64,000 nucleotides of DNA from Prorocentrum cordatum (GCA_963575745.1 CAUYUJ010012547.1:294751-358750), one strand, 5' to 3'; counted from the stretch's first letter, positions 18,556 to 28,712 are shown. Made by a program: numbers and translations. The notes: generated by a model not told the origin, from the sequence alone.

Positions 18556-18760
18556 CTCTGGGCTCCTCTGGGCACCTCCCCCGGGGCCGGTTTTGTGAGG
18601 ATGTCTCAAGCGAGGGCGCCGGTTTGGGATTCGTCACCGGATCCACCGGATCCACCGGATCTGTCCGGAAACGGTGCCGGAGGCCGCTCTGGACTCGTGC
18701 TCTTCGCGCCGGGGGTGAGGATGACGTGAGTTCCACAGAAACTCCCTCAAATTATCGCAG
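18556..18760 (+). repeat. GGATCC-rich minisatellite array, right part
   Basis: Resumes in mid-unit (CTCTGGGCTCCTCTGGGCAC). It includes the same GGTGAGGATGACGTGAG/ACAGAAACTCCCTCAAATTA insert as the unit at 3680-3750. Confidence 0.9.
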
Positions 18761-18900
18761 CTGTGGGGGTTACGCTGCTGACCGTGCTCGTAAGCTTGCC
18801 CGCGAACGTGCATGCCGTCCGCGCGAAGGGCCGAGTGCACCCCCCCCACCGCTACGGGGAGGGAGGCCTTGTTTCGCGTCGCTCGTGGCCTCCCCCCAAG
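18761..18900 (+). other. Unassigned sequence before the assembly gap
   Basis: 140 bp with no recognised feature. Confidence 0.5.
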
Positions 18901-19000
18901 NNNNNNNNNNNNNNNNNNNNNNNNNNNNNNNNNNNNNNNNNNNNNNNNNNNNNNNNNNNNNNNNNNNNNNNNNNNNNNNNNNNNNNNNNNNNNNNNNNNN
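18901..19000. other. Assembly gap (100 N)
   Basis: A run of exactly 100 N, the usual placeholder for a gap of unknown size. It is bordered on the right by a TTG repeat that probably caused it. Confidence 1.
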
Positions 19001-19064
19001 TGGTGGTGGTTGTTGTTGTTGTTGTTGTGGTTGTGGTTGTTGTTGTTGTTGTTGTTGTTGTTGT

Positions 19065-19133
<69 letters not shown>
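19001..19133 (+). repeat. (TTG)n microsatellite with a CTG core
   Basis: TTG/GTT triplets with a short CTG block in the middle. Truncated on the left by the gap. Confidence 0.95.
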
Positions 19134-19249
19134 CTTCCCCATCCCGTTGTTCTTGATGGGAACATGTGGGGCATCCTGTTATTTATGTCTATTTATTTGT
19201 GTGTCCCAGGGCCCCTTCAGATCTCTGGGAATCGGGGTCCCCCAAACTT

Positions 19250-19345
19250 AGCTCCCTCCCTCCCTCCCTCCCTCCCTCCTTCCCTCCTCCCCTTCTTCCC
19301 CTCTCCCCTCCTCCCCTCCTCCCCTCCTCCCCTCCCCCCCTTCGC
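19250..19345 (+). repeat. Pyrimidine-rich CCCTCCTCCC tract
   Basis: CCTCCCTCC then CCCCTCCTCCC runs. The neighbouring 19134-19249 has no recognised feature. Confidence 0.85.
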
Positions 19346-19487
19346 CCGTTTTCCTCTTTTTGGGCCCCCTGGGGAGGCCCCCTGTCGCCACCGCTGGATT
19401 CGCCTCAAGGTTCTGGTCAGAAGGCACCCCGGGAGGAGTCCAGGGAGGAGCGGTATCGGTACCTTTTGATTTCCCCGCATACGGGGT

Positions 19488-19680
19488 GGTGGCCACACCG
19501 TGTGGTGAGTCGGTGGGGATTCGGGGTCACCGCACGGTTTTGGGACTCGAGTCCCTCGCCGAGGACGTCTCGGGCGACAGGGGCCTCTCCGAGGTCCCAA
19601 AACCGTGCGTTGACGGACCGTGCGGTGAGGTCTTGGGGGATCTCGAGGTCACCGCACGGTCCGTCACCGCACCGTTTCGG
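19488..19680. repeat. Dispersed repeat with inverted arms (related copy at 61.25 kb)
   Basis: Inner arms CGCACGGTTTTGGGAC (19531-19546) and GTCCCAAAACCGTGCG (19594-19609) are perfect inverses. The sequence from GTGTGGTGAGTCGGTGGG to GGTGAGGTCTT resembles 61256-61575, where a 198-bp palindrome has been inserted. Confidence 0.75.
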
Positions 19681-20366
19681 GACTCCAAAGAGAAGGATGG
19701 GCTCAGGGGGGATGCATCGACCCCCCGTCACCGATTCATCGACGGCAGGGGCCCCCCGAACGGACGCTGGAGACCCGAGTTCTGGTCCGAAATCCGGACG
19801 ACGAGGATCTCTGAGAAGGATGGGCTCAGGGGGGGTTGCTAAAGGTGCCCCTGGCCCAAGGTACTCGCAGCTTTTCGATCCATTCTGGAGCCCATGGGGC
19901 CCGGTGCTCGTGAGGGGTGCCCGTGGAGGCCGCCTGGGCCACTCCGAGAGTCCTGGGGGCACTCTGGGCCAGGGTTACTTCTAGCAACGCCCGATGGGCC
20001 TGTGGGGACCTTGGGCCAGAAGGACGGGCCAGGGGGATGCATCGACCCCCCGTCGCCCCTTCATCGCCGGCAGGGGGCCCGCGGGTCCGCCCCGCCAGGA
20101 GCGTGCGGAGGTGTCGCCGTCGTCGCGGGTCCGCCGCCGATCTGGCAGCGGCGTGCCGCCGAGGCCGGAGCTCAGGAGCGAAAGGAGGACGTACGCGTAC
20201 ATGAAATCCACGCTGGTTTCGACCGTGCGCACTGCGCGAAAGTTCCGTATCGCGCGGCGGGCCTCGCGGATCGAGGGGCCGTGTTCGTGCACACGGCTGG
20301 GCGGGCGCGTCCCGTGTGGGCTCCCCGAGAGCGGTGCTCCCCCCCCAGGAGCCCTGATGGGCTTGA
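19681..20366 (+). other. GC-rich sequence with short direct repeats
   Basis: GATGCATCGACCCCCCGTC occurs at about 19719 and 20037, each followed by TTCATCGNCGGCAGGGG. GAAGGATGGGCTCAGGGGGG occurs at about 19692 and 19814. No credible gene. Confidence 0.6.
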
Positions 20367-20516
20367 CCACCACCACCACCACCACCACCACCACCACCAC
20401 CACCACCACCACCACCACCACCACCACCACCACCACCACCACCACCACCACCACCATCACCACCACCACCACCACCACCACCACCACCACCACCACCACC
20501 ACCACCACCACCACCA
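20367..20516 (+). repeat. (CAC)n microsatellite
   Basis: About 50 CAC/ACC triplets with two CAT interruptions. Confidence 0.98.
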
Positions 20517-20537
20517 TACGTTGGAGGGGGAGGGGGT

Positions 20538-20872
20538 TCTCCTCCTGCTCCTCCTCCTCCTCCTCCTCCTCTTCCTCCCCTCCTCCTCCTCCTCCTCTTC
20601 CTCCTCGTCCTCTTCCTACTCCCGCCCTCCAACTTATGGTGGTGGTGGTTGTGGTGGAGAATCGGCCCATCGAGCCCGCCCCCCCCCGGCGAGGCGCCCC
20701 TGGAGCGGGCGGGGGCCCGAGGGGCGGGGGCCCCTTCGGGGCGAGAGGGGGGCCCGGAGGTCCCGAACCCTCGCGGGGGCCACGCGTCCTCGGGGCCCAG
20801 GCCCTCGGGCCAACCGTCCTCTCGAAGAAGAACCTGCTCCTCCTCCTCCTCCTCCTCCTCCTCCTCCTCCTC
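20538..20872 (+). repeat. (CTC)n tracts around a GC-rich block
   Basis: CTC/CCT triplets at 20538-20620 and 20838-20872, with GC-rich unassigned sequence between. The second tract is the left flank of the LINE insertion. Confidence 0.85.
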
Positions 20873-22852
20873 CCGTCTTGGTTGACCCAAGTCGCGTGTG
20901 TCACCAGGTGGCATAGGGAAGTGTGGGCCTCTGCGAGTAGCCTTCACCCAGCCGCTTTGACGATTCCTCAGCTTCGGCGGTACTGGCAGGCTGTCTGGAA
21001 TAGACCTCAGCCCACGTGGAGGGGAGTTTCTGGCCCCCTCTCTGCCATTCGGCTGACTTTAGATAGATTGGGATGGATCATGCTAGATTTCAACCGTCTG
21101 CAGGACGACCTTGGCCATCTGCACGAGCTGGTTTACACCTCTCCCCGCCTTCTCAGGACTCATCTTCGTTCTGCTGTCCTCAGGAGACTCGAGAGGGACA
21201 TTTCTCGTAAACATCATTTCGTGCATGATCGTCTGTCCTTCGACGTCGTCTCCTCTTCCTTGGCCTCCTCTAAGTTCACGGCGTTGCAGAAGGGGACCCT
21301 TCGCGCCTGTGCCTGCGACGGGATCTGGACGCGTACGATGGCGCGCAGCCGCGGCTACCAGTTCCCTCAATCTTGCGAGCTGTGTGGGTCCTCGACGGAT
21401 TCGATCTTCCACCGTCTTTGGCAGTGCCCAGCCCTGGATCATGAAAGGAAGGAGTTGGTGAGGGAGGAGCTTCTCGAGGGCGTCTTGGACTATGTCAGCT
21501 CGTCAGATAAGTTGTTCGTCGTCACCCGTGGCGCCATCCCCCACCCTGGAGACCGCTGCCCGCCCCCCGTGCACATGGACGACGATGAGCTCGAAGTTGT
21601 CTGGCACGTGCCCCCTCCCCTGCCAGATTTTTCAGGTGTTGTCTTTGTAGACGGGTCTTGCACCCGACGTATTATTAAAGAAATGTCTCGGGCTGCCTGG
21701 AGCGTCGTTTTGTATTCCCCTGACAAAACTCGTCTGGCTAGTGTTTCGGGCCCCGTGTGGGCGCACCTCCCGCAAACGCCCCAGGCGGGAGAGTTCTGTG
21801 CGTCTCTTGCGGGGGTCCAGTTGCTCGAAGGTCAATCCTCGCTCATCTCTGATTGTGAGAATGTCGTGCGGTCTTTCGCCCAGGATAGAGCCGCTCAGCT
21901 TTCGGACAAGAAATGCTACTCGGGGCATCTGCTGCAGGCTCGTGCAGCCGATGGTTTCAAATTTCTCACCTCGGTCTCTCACGTTCGAGCCCACCAGCCG
22001 CTCGATGACCCCGAAGTGTCTGATGAAATTCGGTTCTGGCGCCTTGGCAACGATGACGCGGATCATCTAGCTAAGGCGGCCCTTGCCCGCCACCCCACGG
22101 ACCCCGATATAGAGGCGGAGGTTGAGCGGGACGTGAAATATGCCAAGGCTTTTTGCTTGCTTGCTATGCACCTCCTCCCGAAGTTTCAGTCTTTGCGAGA
22201 TTTCGGTGAAGTGGAATACGTTAAGCCTCAGCAGCCGGTGCGGATCGCGGGACCTAGTCACCTCTGGCTCCACTTGGGCACTTTCTGGCGTTGTGAGCGT
22301 TGCTTGAAAGTTGTCCGTCAAAAGTGGCCGCGTAAGCCTCCGCCTAGCGTCTGCCCTGGCCCACGAGACCTGCCAGTGGAGCAGATAGCCTCTCTTGGTC
22401 ACCGCTGCGTCGCCTTTGAATGCGGTGACCAAGCACTCCTGCTCATATGTACGGCATGTAAGTGTTACTCCTCCCATGGCCGCTTTAAGGGCCTCATGGA
22501 GCGATGTGTTGGCAAGCCCTCCAGGTTCGGCAAGTGGGTTTGGTCCGTCGTCGCTCGTGGAGGCCACCCTAAGCGACGCGAACTGTCAGTGTTTTGCCCT
22601 CTCCTCCTTTCGGACCTTGACCTCCCCCCTCCTCTCTCCGTGAGGCCTGCTCGTAAGCGCGCTAGCTCGTACTCGGACTCGGAAGAAGACGAACGCAGGC
22701 GCGCTGTAGGTACTTCGTTGGCGGAAACGGCCGAAGCCGCCGCTCTCCACAGTATGTCTCAGCAGAGGAGAGATACCCATCAAGGGCCGAGTCGGGACAG
22801 TCCCACTTTCTTGGCGAGGAGACGCCAGGATCAGTCTGACAGTTCCGATTAG
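20873..22852 (+). CDS. LINE ORF2 C-terminal half: zinc motif and RNase H (partial)
   Basis: About 660 codons, with no ATG because the element is 5'-truncated. The first ~160 residues are thumb-like sequence that usually follows LINE reverse transcriptase. CELCGSSTDSIFHRLWQC (residue ~168) is the zinc-binding segment typical of zf-RVT. An RNase H fold follows: VDGSC (Asp ~260), GEFCAS (Glu), ISDCENV (Asp), then HVRAHQ and GNDDADHLAK. A second Cys/His cluster (CERCLKVV, then CTACKCYSSHGRFKG) and an Arg/Ser/Asp-rich tail end the protein. It would degrade the RNA strand during retrotransposition. The RT catalytic core is missing, so this copy is dead. Confidence 0.85.
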   Translation, partial: PSWLTQVACVTRWHREVWASASSLHPAALTIPQLRRYWQAVWNRPQPTWRGVSGPLSAIRLTLDRLGWIMLDFNRLQDDLGHLHELVYTSPRLLRTHLRSAVLRRLERDISRKHHFVHDRLSFDVVSSSLASSKFTALQKGTLRACACDGIWTRTMARSRGYQFPQSCELCGSSTDSIFHRLWQCPALDHERKELVREELLEGVLDYVSSSDKLFVVTRGAIPHPGDRCPPPVHMDDDELEVVWHVPPPLPDFSGVVFVDGSCTRRIIKEMSRAAWSVVLYSPDKTRLASVSGPVWAHLPQTPQAGEFCASLAGVQLLEGQSSLISDCENVVRSFAQDRAAQLSDKKCYSGHLLQARAADGFKFLTSVSHVRAHQPLDDPEVSDEIRFWRLGNDDADHLAKAALARHPTDPDIEAEVERDVKYAKAFCLLAMHLLPKFQSLRDFGEVEYVKPQQPVRIAGPSHLWLHLGTFWRCERCLKVVRQKWPRKPPPSVCPGPRDLPVEQIASLGHRCVAFECGDQALLLICTACKCYSSHGRFKGLMERCVGKPSRFGKWVWSVVARGGHPKRRELSVFCPLLLSDLDLPPPLSVRPARKRASSYSDSEEDERRRAVGTSLAETAEAAALHSMSQQRRDTHQGPSRDSPTFLARRRQDQSDSSD

Positions 22853-23454
22853 TTTAGCTTTGTGTTTGTGGCCTTCGGCCTTTCTATTTCTCGTTTATTC
22901 CTTGGCTCTACATCTGGGGCGAGGCTATGTCGTCCAGGCGCATCCAGCACCTGGGGCAGGCCTCGTCGTCCTTGTGTGGGCCTTTCTTTTTCCGTGTGTG
23001 TGAGGCTTTCTTCAGCGAGCACGGGGGTAGTTCTATCCCGACTGTAGCTCGACTTTGGCGGTTGCTGTGGCCAGGTAGCGTCGCCCCTGGCCCCGCCGCC
23101 TGGGCCCTCCTCGTGCTTCGTGCGCGGCGCGCTCGAGGAGGTGTCCAACGCTCGTGCAGCTGCGGCGGCTGTGCGTGCGCTCTTCTTTCCTGCCGCCCGA
23201 ATTAGGGGATCAGCCCTTAATCTCTCCTCGTGGTTCCTCACCTTTCCAGCTGGTGAGGGGCCGCTCGAGGCTCGCCTTGAGGGTGCGGGGGGGTGTGGCA
23301 CATCCCCCGACTGCAGCCCCCTGGCTTTCCCTGCTGCCTGCAACGCCTGGTGTCAGGGAGGGTGGCGTGGAGGTTTCAACGCAATCCTCCCGCCTCCCCA
23401 GCCTTGCCAAGGGTACGCCCCACCAGTGGCAAGAAGCATTCAGGGGTTGAAGGG
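22853..23454 (+). other. LINE 3' untranslated region
   Basis: No credible frame. GGCCTTCGGCC near 22870 can form a small hairpin. Joins directly to the A tail. Confidence 0.7.

Positions 23455-23546
<92 letters not shown>
23455..23546 (+). repeat. Poly(A) tail of the LINE (92 A)
   Basis: Uninterrupted A run, followed by CCTCC repeats (23548-23580). Confidence 0.97.
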
Positions 23547-23549
<3 letters not shown>

Positions 23550-23660
23550 TCCCTCCTCCCTCCTCCCTCCTCCCTCCTCAGCTGCCGCTCGGATCGAGCA
23601 AGATAAGGCAGCTAGACCCTGACCCACTTAGTAGCAGATGACTCGTCAGGGAATGCACTG

Positions 23661-24815
23661 ATGTTCTTGCTGGTGGCCTGCATGGCCGCAGGGGCATGTC
23701 TGCAGCTACGTTTGGAGAAATGTTCACGAGAACTGGGGGGAGGTGCAGGGACGGCGGACGACCACGAACGTTATCTTCCACACACATGGAGATTCGGCCA
23801 TTTCAATCCTCTCTCTTCGTCCCGCCGCGAACGCCAGGAAGACATCGACCTCAGCTGCCGCGCCTTTGACGCCGTGGGGGTGGTAGGATCTGGATCAAGG
23901 GCCGACCTTCGAGTCCAGCAGCGCCGCATGGGAGAGAGATGGCACGTTGAGGGAGGATGGGCAAAATGCAAACATACAAACAAGACGGCGGGCATCTACT
24001 TCAGTTTCGGCTGCAAAATCAAACAGAAACACCTACGACAGATATGGGTTCCTGGACCAGAGTTAGCAGGACGGGGATTAGCAGTTCGGGTAAGTTCTAA
24101 AATGTACGACTTCACTTTCCTGGGATTGTATTTCCCGCCCAGGGTCAAGACGAAGGCAGAAGCTCCAAAATACGACAGATGTGTACGATATTTGCACGAT
24201 TGGGCTGCACAGATTCTGGGCAAAATACCTTCAATACGTATACCCATTATATGCATGGACCTTAACGATGGAATGGGACGGACCCCAGACCCCGAACATC
24301 GAGAAATTGAAACGCCTGTGATTAGCCACATGGGCTCGAGACCTGAACACCTTGCGGGTCAGCTCGTGCGTGCTCTCCTTGAAGCACACCACCTTCATGC
24401 AGTCTCGGCGCGCTACGGACAAAGCACATGGTATGGAGACAAAGGCGAGAGTTTGATTGATTATCTTTGTGTCCCACAGAGCCTGGCCGCTGACGGAACA
24501 CTGACGGCTGGCGCACTGAGTGCATTGTCACGGCAACTGCAATTAATCAACGCCAAGGCTCGCAGGGACCATATGTTCTTACATGTCAAGTTTAGAGTGC
24601 CAACCTGGGGGCACATGCACGAGCAAAGACAGCAGCGTATCCAATGGAATCGAGATGTGATGATGGAAGCGTTTCATGGACCCCCGATCAGAGATGAATA
24701 TATATTGGCAGTTGAGGCGCGATTAGAAGAAGAGGACATGTCAAGTTTAGAGTGCCAACCTGGAGGCACATACACGAGCAAAGACAGCAGCGTATCCAAT
24801 GGAATCGAGATGTGA
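23661..24815 (+). pseudogene. LINE endonuclease domain (APE-like), frame broken by duplication
   Basis: This ATG frame gives 384 residues, of which the last ~30 are an artefact of the duplication. Endonuclease/exonuclease/phosphatase motifs seen: CMDLNDGMGR (Asp/Asn of the usual GDFN), STWYGDKGESLIDYLCV (S-IDY motif) and ARRDHMFLHVKF (the final DH). The expected first Glu motif (LQETR-like) appears replaced by GVVGSGSR, so the active site may be incomplete. Role: nicking of target DNA to prime reverse transcription. It should be continuous with the frames at 24752 and 25354. Confidence 0.75.
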
Positions 24816-24890
24816 TGATGGAAGCGTTTCGTGGACCCCCGATCAGAGATGAATATATATTGGCAGTTGAGGTACGATTAGAAGAAGAGG
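24581..24890 (+). repeat. 155-bp tandem duplication inside the LINE ORF
   Basis: 24581-24735 and 24736-24890 are near-identical (ACATGTCAAGTTTAGAGTGC starts both). 155 is not a multiple of three, so the reading frame moves from that of 23661 to that of 24752. Confidence 0.95.
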
Positions 24891-25235
24891 AAGAGGTACT
24901 CACGTCTTTTGCTGGAAAGAAATTACCTGACAGCTATGGCTCGCAACTTGAGGGCGTCATGATAGCAGAAGCGGAAAAGTTCTTTACTAAGGAGAACACA
25001 CGGGATGAGAGATATCAAGCGTTGCAAGAACATCGGAGAGAGTTACTACGTCGACGGCACGCACTGCGACTTCAGCTGGGGGCCCTGGGCGACGTGAAGG
25101 ACGGCGCTCAGGACTGGGACCCCATTGCCGCCGCCCTGCTGTCTACGAGCCCCTCAACCCAGGAGGTCTTGCCACGCGACAGGGCTAGCCACTGGGAGCT
25201 CCCTGCCTCGCGTGGCACGCAGCAAAGACTTGACT
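24752..25235 (+). pseudogene. LINE ORF2 linker segment between endonuclease and RT
   Basis: Continues the endonuclease frame after the duplication (RQQRIQWNRDVMMEAFRGPP, then VLTSFAGKKLPDSYGSQLEG). It consists of charged helical sequence usual between endonuclease and RT in LINEs. It ends where a poly-G tract begins. Confidence 0.7.
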
Positions 25236-25271
<36 letters not shown>

Positions 25272-25347
25272 TTCGTCTGGGGGGGTCGGGGGGGGGGGGG
25301 GGTGGGGGGGGGGGGGGGGGGGGGGTGGGGGGGGGGGGGGATTCGGG
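25236..25347 (+). repeat. Poly-G tract inside the LINE ORF
   Basis: About 110 bases, almost all G with a few T. It lies between the linker and RT frames, which differ by one base. Its true length may be mis-assembled. Confidence 0.9.
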
Positions 25348-25353
25348 GGGGCC

Positions 25354-27474
25354 ATGGCGCGCCAGGGTGGCGGCCACATGTTAGACGGCACATGTGCAAC
25401 ACAGAGGTTGTCTTCTTCGTCGACGGAGCCGACGTATGAGGAGATGGTGGCTGAAGCAGAACGTGCCAACGCGATCGGATATGAAGCAGAACAGGTTTCT
25501 CAGGAGCTACGTGCACTATCCCGCCATATGCGACGTGAGAGAATTTTGGAGTGGAAGGAGTTTCAGGCCCGAGCTGTGGATGAGTTGTGGGAAAGCTGGC
25601 GCAAGCGACATTTACGAGATGTGTATCGACTGGCAAGGAGAGCGGCAGGAGCAAAATACGGGACCAAACGTCGACCTTTCCTCGCCGCTCAAGTCGCACC
25701 ACCTGCAGAAGAACAATGGCTTTCGCAACTACAACGGCCTGGCTCTGAAGGCGGGATGTCAGCACAAAAGATTGAGTCATGGATACGTTGGGCCCGCGCC
25801 AGGACCCCGATCACACCTGAGGACACCTGCCCCCTGAATGAGGCCCAGCGTTTGAAAGCTAAGCGTGATGTTTTTCGACTCGAGCGCTGGGCCCTGCGAG
25901 CCCCAAAAAGGAAAGCGGTCCCTTCGTGGGCTGCGCCAGTTGAACTTTTAGCGATTTTGTTGGTCCCTCCCACGGTGGCTTCTTATCGTAGCAGAGGGCT
26001 AGGTGCCTCAGAACCAGAATTAGAAGCGCCTCTTTTCAGGAAGCATTTAGAGGATTTCTGTTTGAGAATTCGTACAGGCTTGAGGACCCCTGTATACTGG
26101 CACGCCAGCATGGGGGTGTCGTGGGCCAAGAAATCTGATGGCACTGTGTTTGGGGAGACGGCGTCGGGGCTCCGAACTATTCACCTCCTTTCTCCTCTTG
26201 GCAAGGGCTGGTATTCCACCCGCTCGGAGTCACCCGAAATGCCCCCCCAGGTGCACGGTTTTTTGCCCCACAGATGCAAGGAGAATGCCATCGCGAATGT
26301 CCTAATCATGATGTGGCGCGCTCGACGCGCTGGCCGCGCAGGACTTGTGCAGTTGCATGACCTCACGAATGCCTTTGCAAGTGTCAACTGGCCTGACATG
26401 AGGGCCGCAGCAGTTGAGCTGATGGAGGACGGTCTTGCGAGATTAGGCTGCCAGCGTTTCGAGGAAGCATCAGTCACCCTCCCATGCGCCGAAGGTTCCC
26501 GTTTCTTCCAGCCAGGATGTGGAGGTTTCATGGGAGACCCTTATGTGGTCCGCCAATTCGTTGAAGCCTTTCAGACGGCTATCAGGGAGTGGGGGAGGCT
26601 GCTTGAGGCGTGGGGGGTGGGAACGGACGAACTTGTGGCACGACACCCCTTCATAGACAGGGCGGTGGACACATCTTTAAGCCTGTATGCTGATGATATA
26701 CTGAAGTTTTTTCTGGCGGGACCCCACCAGGGATTGCAGGAGCTCGCTGCGGTCAGCGAGAGAGCCAATTTTCTCCTGGATCGGGCCCTGGCCGAAATCG
26801 GGTGCAAACAGAATATGACTAAGCAGGAAATCTTGCCTGTTCTCTCTGGAGTAGGTGCGGGGTCAGAGGCACGAGCCCTGAGGACTGGAAGAGTCAACCT
26901 CCCTGCCCCTCCTAAGACTAATGCTAGATACTTAGGGGCCCGTGTGGGCGCCAACTGTAGTTATGCTGTTGAGTTTGATTTTCGCAAGAAGGCCGTGGCG
27001 GCCGCTTATTCTTCCCTCGGAAGTTTTTGGTCATTGAAACACACCCCGTACAGAATCAAACGCACGCTTTTAATATGTTGTGTACAGAATGCCGCCCTCC
27101 ACGGAAATGAGTCCTACGTGTGCTCAGATAAGCAGTGCACAGAACTTGATCATCTTGTTGCACGATATGCTCGTCGCGCTATGCAAGGCAAAGCACGTGA
27201 GCAGATTGAGACCCATGACGGTGCGATACAACATCGTTCGAAGAGTACATATCAGGTCTTGGAGTACTGGAACATGGCCCCTGCTAAGCTTGAGATGCGA
27301 GTGCGCCGCCTGAAGAGGATCCAGACTATTCTCGGGCACCAGTGGAGAAACGGCCAGATGCTCACCTCCCTCTTCGGTCACTTCCCTTTCGAGACAGATC
27401 CGACGATCGAGGAGAGCGAGTTGCGGGACGATGCGAACCCATGTGCGAAACAGATGCGAGACGACATTCTGTAG
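25354..27474 (+). CDS. LINE reverse transcriptase
   Basis: A 706-codon frame. The first ~200 residues are helical, Arg/Glu-rich linker. RT motifs: LHDLTNAFASVNW (motif A Asp), FFQPGCGGFMGDP (motif B region) and LYADDILKF (motif C, Asp447-Asp448). The thumb and connection follow. The frame ends at TAG 27472-27474, but the same frame stays open and coding-like to 28302, so this stop looks like a nonsense mutation in a longer ORF2. The enzyme would copy LINE RNA at the nicked target. The ATG at 25354 is probably not the native start, because endonuclease should be fused upstream. Confidence 0.85.
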   Translation: MARQGGGHMLDGTCATQRLSSSSTEPTYEEMVAEAERANAIGYEAEQVSQELRALSRHMRRERILEWKEFQARAVDELWESWRKRHLRDVYRLARRAAGAKYGTKRRPFLAAQVAPPAEEQWLSQLQRPGSEGGMSAQKIESWIRWARARTPITPEDTCPLNEAQRLKAKRDVFRLERWALRAPKRKAVPSWAAPVELLAILLVPPTVASYRSRGLGASEPELEAPLFRKHLEDFCLRIRTGLRTPVYWHASMGVSWAKKSDGTVFGETASGLRTIHLLSPLGKGWYSTRSESPEMPPQVHGFLPHRCKENAIANVLIMMWRARRAGRAGLVQLHDLTNAFASVNWPDMRAAAVELMEDGLARLGCQRFEEASVTLPCAEGSRFFQPGCGGFMGDPYVVRQFVEAFQTAIREWGRLLEAWGVGTDELVARHPFIDRAVDTSLSLYADDILKFFLAGPHQGLQELAAVSERANFLLDRALAEIGCKQNMTKQEILPVLSGVGAGSEARALRTGRVNLPAPPKTNARYLGARVGANCSYAVEFDFRKKAVAAAYSSLGSFWSLKHTPYRIKRTLLICCVQNAALHGNESYVCSDKQCTELDHLVARYARRAMQGKAREQIETHDGAIQHRSKSTYQVLEYWNMAPAKLEMRVRRLKRIQTILGHQWRNGQMLTSLFGHFPFETDPTIEESELRDDANPCAKQMRDDIL

Positions 27475-28302
27475 GGTGTAGGAGGACTCGATGATGAGGG
27501 AGGGTTCTTGGGCAGTCAAATTCGCACGGGATGGCTGGACTTATTCACAGATGACGAAATGAAACATGAGTTTTTGATGCAGGATTTCACGATGTTACGA
27601 AGGGGGATTTATATGAGTGCTATTCCGCCCCCTGGCTGGCCCTCTGCTCAACGACCACCTCCTGGACCCGCGCGCCCCAGTATTCATGCATGCACTACTC
27701 AATGGACATGTGGGTATCGGAATGAGACGGGGACAGCATGCACATGCACGTTGACTACATACAAGGGGGTCACACAGCACAGGATGGCCAAGCACGGTAT
27801 GAGGGATATATGGACACGCGCGGTCAGCACGAACGTGCGCCCCTATTGCCTGGTCACATTTAGTTGCGTGAAGACGGCCCAGAGACATTTACTCGCTGCA
27901 GTTTCTCGTGGAGGCCGATGTAATGACCAGTCGAGGTTTCTTGGAGGACGAATGCATCCAGACAGAGTGGACTGCCACCTCTGTGATCATAGGGCTCAAA
28001 CGTTTGAAGAGCTACAGGAGCACATCAGAACACACCTGCCCCCCCTGGACTGTTTGGCGGACGCAGCTGCTCAGCGGGGTCATGGCTCTCAATTTCGGCG
28101 ACCCCACGTGGGGCCTGAAGAGGGCGGGAGAAGGAGGCGACACCAGGGGCCAGAAGAAGACCCGCCTCCTCTCGGACCTGCTGGGCGGCGACGCGAAGGA
28201 GGTCAATGCCGTGAGCAAATTACTGATCGTGCTTGCCAAGTTGGCGCTCACCGACGCCGCAGAAATTCGAGAAATCACGGGGGTGCTCCGACGACCCCGT
28301 GA
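27475..28302 (+). pseudogene. LINE ORF2 C-terminal region with C2H2 zinc fingers
   Basis: Same frame as the RT, after the TAG. Two Cys/His clusters resemble C2H2 fingers: CTCTLTTYKGVTQHRMAKHG (partly degenerate) and CHLCDHRAQTFEELQEHIRTH. Such fingers after RT could bind target DNA or element RNA. Beyond about 28070 the frame becomes low-complexity and Arg/Gly-rich, and the coding signal moves to the 28082 frame. Confidence 0.65.
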
Positions 28303-28712
28303 AACAGGAGGAGCTCGGCCCGCCCTTTATCCACATCTTCGCGGCCATGCTCCGCGGACTGGGCGAGTACGATGACATCGGGAAGCGCGACGCCGAGATC
28401 CTCACCCAGTTCTATATGGAGAAGATCGCTGGGGCACAATGCAAGGCGGGAGACCTGCTGGGCAAAGTACTATATTGCAAGTGCAAGATGGCCAAGCAGA
28501 AGCAAGGCAAATCAGAGATGGCCAAAATATCCCTCGCGATGCACCAGAGCTACGACGAGCTGCAGAGCGTGTGCGTCCGCATATTGCTGGCCCATCAGGC
28601 GATCCAGAAACGCGGTCCGCCCCCGCGCGGCCCTCTCGAGAGGGCCGCCCAGAGCCTGCTCGAGGAGCTCGAGGCAGGGTCCTCCAAGAAGGGGAAGGGC
28701 AAGAAGGAGTAG
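28082..28712 (+). pseudogene. Small downstream frame of the LINE, frameshifted
   Basis: ATG 28082 (MALNFGDPTWGLKRAGEGGD) reads as coding to about 28275 (KLLIVLAKLALTDAAEIREI). The coding signal then moves to another frame (DDPVKQEELGPPFIHIFAAM) until the stop at 28712, where a GKGKKE tail ends it. One indel near 28270-28295 explains this. The joined product would be ~205 residues, mostly helical. No family recognised. It may be an extra ORF of this LINE group or an unrelated flanking gene. Confidence 0.55.

Larger units (their letters stand above)
20873..23546 (+). mobile_element. 5'-truncated LINE with long A tail
   Basis: Begins abruptly inside a CTC repeat, encodes the C-terminal part of a LINE ORF2, and has a ~600-bp 3' UTR. 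It ends in 92 consecutive A residues, followed by CCTCC repeats. Truncated 5' end plus A tail is the signature of target-primed reverse transcription. The pyrimidine-repeat target hides any duplication. Confidence 0.85.

Noticed and set aside
19826-20947. Long frames through the CAC and CTC tracts, including poly-His and poly-Gly proteins
   Set aside because: Triplet-repeat artefacts. Only the part after 20873 has LINE protein motifs.
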